A stretch of DNA of 64,000 nt from Atopobiaceae bacterium (lineage in GTDB: Bacteria > Actinomycetota > Coriobacteriia > Coriobacteriales > Atopobiaceae): assembly GCA_030525685.1 (NCBI GenBank), contig JAUNEG010000005.1, positions 32,154-96,153 of the forward strand. The letters are read 5' to 3'. The position numbers and the translations under genes were made by a program. Below are positions 51,308 to 57,805 of this stretch, piece after piece. The notes below the pieces were generated by a model, which saw only the letters and a list, made by a program, of their open reading frames with translations, had not been told where the DNA came from and ran no database searches. Numbering within the stretch: position 1 is the first letter of the stretch; each line of letters begins with the position of its first letter.

Positions 51308-52348
51308 TTACTTCATGACGTCGTACAGGGCGACCTCGTCGGTCTCGCGGTTGGCCGCGACGATGCGGGTGACGTCGCCGTCGGTGAGGACCCAGCAGTT
51401 GGCCGGGCCGCGGTCGTGGTCGATCGCCTCGAGCCGGTAGGCGCCGTCCGCGTAGTGAACGCGGAGAAGATCGCGGCCGCCCCTGCGGTTGCCGATGACG
51501 GCGCAGGGCTCGCCGCAGATCTCGCCGGACCAGACGGCGTGCAGGAAGTCGCGCTTCTCGGGGTCCTCCCAGACCGATGCGTAGACGCCCTCGATCTCGG
51601 TCTCGTGCCACACGCGGAGCGTGTCGCCGTGGAACGCGGAGAGGGTGAGGATCTCGTCTGTGCCATCGCCGTCGAAGTCGGCCATGCAGACGTCGCTCGT
51701 GGGCTGCACGATCAGGCAGCGCACGGACCAGGCGCCGTCGGCCGTGGCGGGCGGGTCGTAGCGGAACACGCCGGCAGCCGTGGAGACAAGCGCGAAGGTG
51801 CCCGCGGGGTTTGTCCAGAAGCCATGGTTCTGCAGCTGACAGCCAGCAAGCTCGGTCAGCTCCACGGTCTCGGCCTCGAGGTGGGCGCCGAGGCGCGCCA
51901 CGTAGACCGCGCCGGGGGCGGACCAGTCGTCCTTGACCCGGCGGCAGGAGCCCTTGATCGTGCAGGCGATGAGCCACGGCTGGCCGTCGGCGCCGGTAAG
52001 CACGCCAAAGCGGTGCACGTAGGGCAGCTCGCAGATGCGGTGCGCGCTCCAGGAGCCGTCGGCGGCGCGCGTGTGGCAGACGATGCCGGCGGTGTCGGCC
52101 CCAAAGTTGGGCGAGAAGAACTCGCTGGTTGCGAGCAACTGGTCGGCGCGTCCGGGGACCTGGGCGATCGTCATGACGCCGCCGGGGCCCTCGGCCACGG
52201 TCTCCAGGGGCGTGCCGTCGAGGGCAAAGCGGCGGATCGGCCCGTCCTTCTCGACGCCCACGACGAAGCTCCTGGCATCCTGGCCGTCGAAGGCAGCGAC
52301 GGCGTAGGCCTTGGGCATGGTCGCAACGACCCTCTTGGAGTAGCGCAT
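51308..52348 (-). CDS. Unknown beta-propeller-like protein in the ula operon
   Basis: This 346-residue protein has no signal peptide and no membrane helix. It is built of repeated ~45-residue beta-rich segments: YAVAAFDGQDARSFVVGVE, MTIAQVPGRADQLLATSEF, and an FG-GAP/VCBS-like calcium motif DFDGDGTDEILTL. Such repeats suggest a cytoplasmic six- or seven-bladed propeller. Canonical ula operons of enteric bacteria have no counterpart. Its place between ulaB and ulaG points to a catalytic or sensing step on ascorbate-derived phosphates, perhaps covering the missing UlaD function. This is inference only. Confidence 0.7.
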   Translation of the reverse strand: MRYSKRVVATMPKAYAVAAFDGQDARSFVVGVEKDGPIRRFALDGTPLETVAEGPGGVMTIAQVPGRADQLLATSEFFSPNFGADTAGIVCHTRAADGSWSAHRICELPYVHRFGVLTGADGQPWLIACTIKGSCRRVKDDWSAPGAVYVARLGAHLEAETVELTELAGCQLQNHGFWTNPAGTFALVSTAAGVFRYDPPATADGAWSVRCLIVQPTSDVCMADFDGDGTDEILTLSAFHGDTLRVWHETEIEGVYASVWEDPEKRDFLHAVWSGEICGEPCAVIGNRRGGRDLLRVHYADGAYRLEAIDHDRGPANCWVLTDGDVTRIVAANRETDEVALYDVMK

Positions 52349-52364
52349 GCGCCTCGCCGCCTCC

Positions 52365-52673
52365 CTACGCCTTGAACTTCTCGGCGGCGCCGGTGGAGAC
52401 GAGGGCCTCCTCCATCTCCTTGTCGGAGAGGACGTTGCGCAGGCCGATGACGGTCACGCCGGAGCGCTCCGCGTCCTCGTACATGCTCTTGAAGTTAAGC
52501 GGTGCGAAGACGATGTCGAAGTTGCGCGCCGAGGAGACACCCTCCGAGAGGGCGCAGTGGTGGATCTCGGAGACGTCCATGCCCAGCTTCTTGATCACGC
52601 GCTCTGCGGTCATCTTCATCATGAGGGACGTACCGGCCCCGTTGGCGCAGGCGACGAGAATCTTTGCGCTCAT
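52365..52673 (-). CDS. ulaB: PTS L-ascorbate EIIB component
   Basis: This 102-residue phosphocarrier passes phosphate from UlaC to the sugar on UlaA. The active Cys is in KILVACANGAGTSLMMKM near residue 8. HHCALSEGVSSARNFDIVFAP is typical of the ascorbate/galactitol class. The start ATG at 52673 has AAGGAG upstream (GAAAGGAGTCACATG). It follows ulaA after a strong stem-loop. Confidence 0.93.
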   Translation of the reverse strand: MSAKILVACANGAGTSLMMKMTAERVIKKLGMDVSEIHHCALSEGVSSARNFDIVFAPLNFKSMYEDAERSGVTVIGLRNVLSDKEMEEALVSTGAAEKFKA

Positions 52674-52690
52674 GTGACTCCTTTCTGAGG

Positions 52691-52714
52691 GGCCGGGGCC
52701 CGCAGGCCCCGGCC
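52691..52714 (-). terminator. Stem-loop between ulaA and ulaB
   Basis: A perfect 10-bp stem (52691-52700 with 52705-52714) with a CGCA loop lies between the two PTS genes. No U-run is present. It probably adjusts mRNA stability or relative expression. Confidence 0.5.
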
Positions 52715-52748
52715 AGCTACCAAACACGTCTTGTGACGTGCTGAGACA

Positions 52749-54245
52749 CTACTTGATGCCCTTGGTGCGCATCTCCTTGCACTTCTCCCAGTCCTCGACC
52801 TCCAGGAAGTAGGTCTCCTTGTGGGCGCGGTACTGGAGCTGCGGGATGGCGAGCAGCGCGATAGCGACGATGGCCACGCCGGCGTAGGACAGGAACTTCA
52901 TCACGCCGGTCATGATCGGCCAGACCACGGCCCAGTCCCACATGCCGAGGTAGCCGCCGTAGGCCGCCATGCCGACCCAGCCGGCGATGAGGGCGGAGCC
53001 GAAGACCTGCAGAAGACCGGAGATGAACGGCAGCAGGCACGCCGCGCGCAGGCCACCTCGCTTGTTGGCGTAGACGCCGATGACGGCGTTGTCAAAGAAC
53101 AGCGGCACGAAGCCGGCCATGACCACGACGGGGCTCTGGAGCAAGATCAGGGCGCCAATGGCGATGAACTGGCCGAGCGCGCCAAAGAGGAAGCCGATGG
53201 TGACGGCGTTGGGGGCACCGAAGCCAAAGGTCACGGCGCAGTCGACGCCGGGCACGGAGCCCTTGAGCAGCTTCGAGGAGATGCCGTGGAAGGAGTTGGT
53301 GAGCTCGGTCACGAAGGTGCGGACGCCGAGCTGCAGGATCGAGAGGTACACGGCAAACGAGAAGGACGTGGTGATGATGTACATCACGAAGTCCTGCGAC
53401 TCGGTCATGAACTCGTGCTCGATGAGGAAGTCGCGGCCGAGGATGGCGAGGATCGTCCCGAAGAAGGCCGTCATGAGGATGCCGGTGGCCACGAGGTTCT
53501 CGTTGAAGATCTTGAGGAAGCCGGGCAGCTTGATGTCATCGACGTCCTTGGACTCCTTCTTGGAGTGCTTGCTCATCCACTCGGCCACGCGGGAGGAGAA
53601 GTACACGCCAAACATCTGCTGGTGCGCGATCGTGAGGCCGGCGCCGTCCGTGAGCTCCTGGGAGTCGCGGATGAGCAGGTTGGAGCCAACCGCCCAGTAC
53701 AGGCCGAGCACGACGGTCATGATGGCGAGCGTGGCCCAGTCCTGGTCGCGCAGGGCGGGGAAGGCGAACAGGATGAGGAAGAACGCCGTGGAGGCCTGCT
53801 GGACCTGGACGTGGCCGGTGGTGAACAGCGCACGGCACTTGGTGTACTTCTTGAGCGCCACGAGCACGATGTTCAGGATGAACGCAAACAGCAGCAGGAA
53901 CATGACAAGCGAGAAGGACTTGCCCGCGATGAAGGCGGGGCCGTTCGGGTCGTCCATAGCCGCCTGCACGGCGTTCTGGCCGAAGTAGGGGTCGATGACC
54001 ATGGACGAGATATTGAAGCGCTGCTGCAGGCCGACGATGATCGGGCGGAACGCGTTGGTGAGCCCGCCCGAGCCGACAAGCAGGATCTGGTAGCCGATGA
54101 CGGCCTTGATGAAGCCCGCCAGGATGTCGTACCAGGGCTTGCGCATGAGCGCGTAGCCGAGCACGACAATCAGGCCGATGAAGTAGGCGGGTTGCGTGAG
54201 GATGTTGTTGGCAAACCATGTCCAGGCGCCCATTATGATGTCCAT
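52749..54245 (-). CDS. ulaA: PTS L-ascorbate EIIC permease
   Basis: This 498-residue membrane permease imports L-ascorbate with phosphorylation. It shows about ten or more helices and family segments TQPAYFIGLIVVLGYALMRKPWYDILAG, GYQILLVGSGGLTNAFRPI, SQELTDGAGLTIAHQQMFGVYF, ELTNSFHGISSKLLKGSVPGVDCAV and FGFGAPNAVTIGFLFG. A soluble insertion (SKKESKDVDDIKLPG) is usual. It lies between ulaC and ulaB. Confidence 0.95.
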   Translation of the reverse strand: MDIIMGAWTWFANNILTQPAYFIGLIVVLGYALMRKPWYDILAGFIKAVIGYQILLVGSGGLTNAFRPIIVGLQQRFNISSMVIDPYFGQNAVQAAMDDPNGPAFIAGKSFSLVMFLLLFAFILNIVLVALKKYTKCRALFTTGHVQVQQASTAFFLILFAFPALRDQDWATLAIMTVVLGLYWAVGSNLLIRDSQELTDGAGLTIAHQQMFGVYFSSRVAEWMSKHSKKESKDVDDIKLPGFLKIFNENLVATGILMTAFFGTILAILGRDFLIEHEFMTESQDFVMYIITTSFSFAVYLSILQLGVRTFVTELTNSFHGISSKLLKGSVPGVDCAVTFGFGAPNAVTIGFLFGALGQFIAIGALILLQSPVVVMAGFVPLFFDNAVIGVYANKRGGLRAACLLPFISGLLQVFGSALIAGWVGMAAYGGYLGMWDWAVVWPIMTGVMKFLSYAGVAIVAIALLAIPQLQYRAHKETYFLEVEDWEKCKEMRTKGIK

Positions 54246-54277
54246 TGTCCCCTCTTTCGTCTGGTCGACACCAGGCC

Positions 54278-54763
54278 CTACGCCTGGTCCTTCTCGAACT
54301 TCTCCTCGTCCACGATGGCATCGATGGCCAGGAGGTCATCGGGCGTCGTGGCAGCCTTCAGGCGCTCTACCACCTCCTCGTCGGTAAGGACGGCATAGAG
54401 TCGCCGCATGTTGGCGAAATGCTCGTCGCGGTTGGTGGCGCAGAGCGTGAAGAAGATCTGCGCGTCTCTCTCCGGATCGGACGGGTCAAAGCTCACGGGA
54501 TGCGCGAGGCGCATGAAGCCGATGGCGGTGCGATTGCAGCCGCGGGCACTCTCCATCGAGTGCGGCATGGCCACGCCGGGCATGAGCACGATATAGGGCC
54601 CAAACCTCTCAACGCAGGCGATGATCTCCTCCGCGTAGCAGCCCTCCACGGTGCCGTCGGCCTCGAGGGGGCGGCAGCAGGCACGAATGGCATCGCGCCA
54701 GTCATCGATAGCATCGTTCACAAATGCATAGTGCTGTTTCTCACAGATCTCCCTCATCAGCAT
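54278..54763 (-). CDS. ulaC: PTS L-ascorbate EIIA component
   Basis: This 161-residue EIIA of the mannitol/ascorbate class has its phospho-His in VLMPGVAMPHSMESARGC near residue 84, followed by AIGFMRLAHPVSF and FTLCATNRDEHFANMRRL. It receives phosphate from HPr. It is the first gene of the ula operon, with GGAGGGG ahead of the ATG at 54763, and faces the DeoR gene across a regulatory region. Confidence 0.92.
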   Translation of the reverse strand: MLMREICEKQHYAFVNDAIDDWRDAIRACCRPLEADGTVEGCYAEEIIACVERFGPYIVLMPGVAMPHSMESARGCNRTAIGFMRLAHPVSFDPSDPERDAQIFFTLCATNRDEHFANMRRLYAVLTDEEVVERLKAATTPDDLLAIDAIVDEEKFEKDQA

Positions 54764-54813
54764 CTACAACCACCCCTCCGTTACTCTTTTGGCGCTATGC
54801 TCGAGTTATTTAT

Positions 54814-54970
54814 GAACGTTATGTTCGTTTTATTTGATAGTTTAGCGTGTTGTGCTGAGTATGACGGAAGGCTGACAGCAGCTGTTTCGTGAGGGCCGTT
54901 TTATCGTGAGTGGTCGAGAAATAGCGGCTAATGGTCAGATTGTTTGGTTATAATGTTCAAATAGAACATT
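54814..54970. promoter_or_regulatory. Divergent ula control region with two inverted-repeat operators
   Basis: AATGTTC-N5-GAACATT (54952-54970) is a perfect inverted repeat overlapping a TATAAT -10 box (54949-54954) of the plus-strand regulator gene. A second site, GAAC-N5-GTTC (54814-54826), lies near the ulaC start. Both are candidates for the DeoR-family repressor. The stretch is much AT-richer than its surroundings. Confidence 0.65.
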
Positions 54971-55042
54971 AATTGGTAGTATCTCTCCGCATATACTGAT
55001 TATTTACAACTGTTTTGATTGTTTAGAAAGGAAGAAAGGACT

Positions 55043-55813
55043 ATGGGCGGGAGAAACAGCCGGAGCTTCGTGGAGCAGCGCAGGGAGCGGCTCGTCTCCA
55101 TCCTCGCGGAGCGGGGCCGGGCCTCCGTGGTGGAGCTGGCGGAGCGCCTCGAGGCCTCCCCCATCACCATCCGGCGCGACCTCAGCGAGCTTGAGGAGCG
55201 CGGCGTGCTCATGCGTCGATACGGGGAGGCGGTCCTGCTGCCGTGCGACGGCACGGCTTCCACCGAGGCCTGCCGGCAGGCCATCGCACGCGCCGCCGCG
55301 GAGCTGGTCTCCGACGACGAGCTGGTCTTCATCAACACGAGCTCGACGGCGCTCGCGCTCATCCCCCACCTCAGGGCGTCGGGTGTAAGCGTGGTGACCA
55401 ACAGCGTCCTCGCCCAGAACCTCCCCGCCCCTCCGGGAGGCACGCTGTTTGTCACCGGCGGCGAGATACGCCCCCCGCGCGGCGTGCTCTCAGGGGACTT
55501 CGCACTCGCCAACGTTCGTCGGGTCTCGGCGGCCACCTGCTTCGTGGGCTGCGCCGGCATCTCGCTAACCGCAGGTGTCACCTCGACCACGCAGCAGGAG
55601 GCCGAGGTCAACTCCCTCATGGTCAATCGCTCGGACCGCATGGTCCTTCTCGCCGACTCGAGCAAGCTCGGCATCGGCGCGGGCTTCACCTACGCCCCCC
55701 TCAGCCGGGTGGCCCTGCTCATCACCGATGCCGGGGCAACCGACGAGGACGTCTCCATCCTGAGGGAGGCGGGGGTTCACGAGGTGATGCGCGTGGGGTC
55801 GGCTGCGCGGTAG
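55043..55813 (+). CDS. ulaR: DeoR-family regulator, UlaR-like
   Basis: This 256-residue repressor has an N-terminal DeoR HTH (RRERLVSILAERGRASVVELAERLEASPITIRRDLSELEERGVLMRRYG). A sensor domain follows (LVSDDELVFINTSSTALALIPHL; VVTNSVLAQNLP; ATCFVGCAGISLTAGVTSTTQQEAEVN; LLADSSKLG). It is divergent from the ula operon and likely responds to ascorbate-6-phosphate. The start at 55043 has AGAAAGGA. Its stop lies only 4 bp from the convergent yitT stop. Confidence 0.9.
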   Translation: MGGRNSRSFVEQRRERLVSILAERGRASVVELAERLEASPITIRRDLSELEERGVLMRRYGEAVLLPCDGTASTEACRQAIARAAAELVSDDELVFINTSSTALALIPHLRASGVSVVTNSVLAQNLPAPPGGTLFVTGGEIRPPRGVLSGDFALANVRRVSAATCFVGCAGISLTAGVTSTTQQEAEVNSLMVNRSDRMVLLADSSKLGIGAGFTYAPLSRVALLITDAGATDEDVSILREAGVHEVMRVGSAAR

Positions 55814-55817
55814 CCCC

Positions 55818-56693
55818 CTACCCTCTGATCTGCCGGAACCCCTCTCCAAACGCCTCGTGCACCTCGGAGATGAACACGATGGCATCCGGGTCGCGCTCGG
55901 CCACGATCTGCTTGAGGCGAACCGTCTCGGAGCGACTGAGCACGCAGAAGAGCACGGGGCGCTCCTCGCGGCTCCAGGCGCCGCGGGCGAAGAGCTCGGT
56001 GCAGCCGCGGTCCAGCTCGGAGTGGATCGCGCCCTCGATCTCCAGGTAGCTCCGCGAGATGATGTAGGCGGCGCGCGAGGTCCTGGGTCCGTCCACCACG
56101 GCGTCGATCACCTTGCCGGAGATGAACATCGCGACGGCGGCGTAGAGGGCCTGCTCGACGGAGAAGACCGTGGCGGAGAGGGCGATGATGAGGCCGTCGA
56201 CGATGATGACGGAGGTGCCCACGGGCAGCCCGGTCCCCCTCGACAGGACCTGGGCCACGATGTCGGTGCCGCCGGTGTTGCCGCCCGTCCTGAAGACCAG
56301 GCCGAGGCCGAGACCGGTGATGACGCCGCCCCAGAGCGCACAGAGCAGCAGGTCCCCCTCGTCCCCGACCACGGGCAGGAAGGGGACGAGCGCATCGGTG
56401 AAGAAGCCGCAGGCTACGATGCCCGCGACGGTGCGCGCCACGTAGCCGCGACTCCCCGAGCGCACCACCAAGATCATGAGCAGCGTGTTCATGACGATAG
56501 TCTGCAGGCCGACGGGAAGCGTCACGCCGAAGGTCCCGGCGATGGCCGAGAAGACCATCGCGAGGCCCGTCACCCCGCCGGCGGCGAGGCCGTAGGGAAC
56601 CTCGAACACGTCGACGCCTATCGCGAACACAATCGAGCCGGCGACGATCAACAGCGTGTCGCGGACGACGGTCCGCCAGGGAATGCCCCTCAT
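55818..56693 (-). CDS. YitT family membrane protein (DUF161/DUF2179)
   Basis: This 291-residue protein has five to six predicted membrane helices (TLLIVAGSIVFAIGVDVFEVPYGLAAGGVTGLAMVFSAIAG; FRTGGNTGGTDIVAQVLSRG) and a C-terminal soluble DUF2179 domain (RPVLFCVLSRSETVRLKQIVAERDPDAIVFISEVHEAFGEGF). Function in bacteria is uncertain. The ATG overlaps the prfB stop (ATGA), so the gene is coupled to prfB as the last member of secA-prfB-yitT. Confidence 0.9.
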   Translation of the reverse strand: MRGIPWRTVVRDTLLIVAGSIVFAIGVDVFEVPYGLAAGGVTGLAMVFSAIAGTFGVTLPVGLQTIVMNTLLMILVVRSGSRGYVARTVAGIVACGFFTDALVPFLPVVGDEGDLLLCALWGGVITGLGLGLVFRTGGNTGGTDIVAQVLSRGTGLPVGTSVIIVDGLIIALSATVFSVEQALYAAVAMFISGKVIDAVVDGPRTSRAAYIISRSYLEIEGAIHSELDRGCTELFARGAWSREERPVLFCVLSRSETVRLKQIVAERDPDAIVFISEVHEAFGEGFRQIRG

Positions 56694-57805
56694 CACTCGC
56701 CACCGCCACCGACGGCCCAGCGGTGATAGCCGACGACGAAGCGGTCGAGGTCGCCGTCCTGGAGGACCGCGTCCACGTTGCTCGTCTCGACGCCCGTCCG
56801 CAGGTCCTTGACGAGCTGGTAGGGGTAGAGCACGTAGCTCCTGATCTGGTTTCCGAAGCCGATGTCGTGCTTCGGGCCGCGCAGCTCGTCGAGCTCCTCC
56901 GCCCGGCGGGCGAGCTCCAGCTCGTAGAGCCGGCTCTTGAGGACGCTCATGGCGAACGCCTTGTTCTGGAGCTGGCTGCGCTCGTTCTGGCAGGTCACGA
57001 CGATGCCCGTGGGAAGGTGCGTGACGCGCACCGCGGAGTCGGTCGTGTTGACGCCCTGGCCGCCGTGGCCGGAGGCGTGGTAGACGTCGATGCGCAGGTC
57101 GTTCTGGTCGATCTCCACCTCGATGTCTTCGGGCAGCACCGGGAGCACCTCGACGCCGGCAAAGGTGGTCTGACGACGCTTCTTGGCGTCGGTGGGCGAG
57201 ATGCGCACGAGCCGGTGCACGCCCTGCTCGGCACGCAGCATCCCATAGGCGTTGTGGCCGCTCACGGTGAAAGTGGCACGGTTCAGGCCGATCGCCTCGC
57301 CGGGCTCGGCGTCGTTGACGACGACCTTCCACCCGCGGCGGTCGCAGTAGCGCTGGTACATGCGGAAGAGCATCTCGCACCAGTCCTGCGCCTCGAGGCC
57401 CCCCTGGCCCGGGGTCACCGTGACGATGGCATCGCCGTGATCGAGCTCGTCCGTGAACCAGCTCGAGAGCTCGAGCTCCGAGAGGTCGCCCTCGAGGGCG
57501 GCGGCGATGCCGGCGGCCTCGGCGAGAAGGTCCTCGTCGCCCGTCTCCTCGGCGAGCTCGAGCGCGGCCTGGGCTTCCTCGAGGCGCGCCCGGGCGGCGT
57601 CGACCCCGTTCACGTCGTCGCGCGCGGCGGCGAGGCGGGCCATGAGCTCGCGGGCGGCATCCGCGTCATCCCAGAAGCCGGGCGCCGCGCTCCTCGCCTC
57701 GAGGTCCGCGACCTCCCCGCGCTTCTCGTCGATGTGGAGATAGCCCTCGACCTCGACGAGGCGCGACGAGAGCGCGTCGAGGTCCGGCCTGGTGGCCTCC
57801 GCCAT
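56693..57805 (-). CDS. prfB: Peptide chain release factor 2
   Basis: This 370-residue factor ends translation at UGA and UAA. The catalytic loop is ASGHGGQGVNTTDSAVRVTHLPTG with GGQ. The tripeptide region that reads the stop codon is LVRISPTDAKKRRQTTF: SPT instead of the common SPF. The frame is continuous from ATG 57805; no programmed +1 frameshift site like that of E. coli prfB is present around GYLHID. It starts one base after the secA stop. Confidence 0.95.
   Translation of the reverse strand: MAEATRPDLDALSSRLVEVEGYLHIDEKRGEVADLEARSAAPGFWDDADAARELMARLAAARDDVNGVDAARARLEEAQAALELAEETGDEDLLAEAAGIAAALEGDLSELELSSWFTDELDHGDAIVTVTPGQGGLEAQDWCEMLFRMYQRYCDRRGWKVVVNDAEPGEAIGLNRATFTVSGHNAYGMLRAEQGVHRLVRISPTDAKKRRQTTFAGVEVLPVLPEDIEVEIDQNDLRIDVYHASGHGGQGVNTTDSAVRVTHLPTGIVVTCQNERSQLQNKAFAMSVLKSRLYELELARRAEELDELRGPKHDIGFGNQIRSYVLYPYQLVKDLRTGVETSNVDAVLQDGDLDRFVVGYHRWAVGGGGE

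Noticed and set aside
57700..57805. Programmed frameshift in prfB
   Set aside because: The frame is open from the ATG with no in-frame UGA near codon 26.
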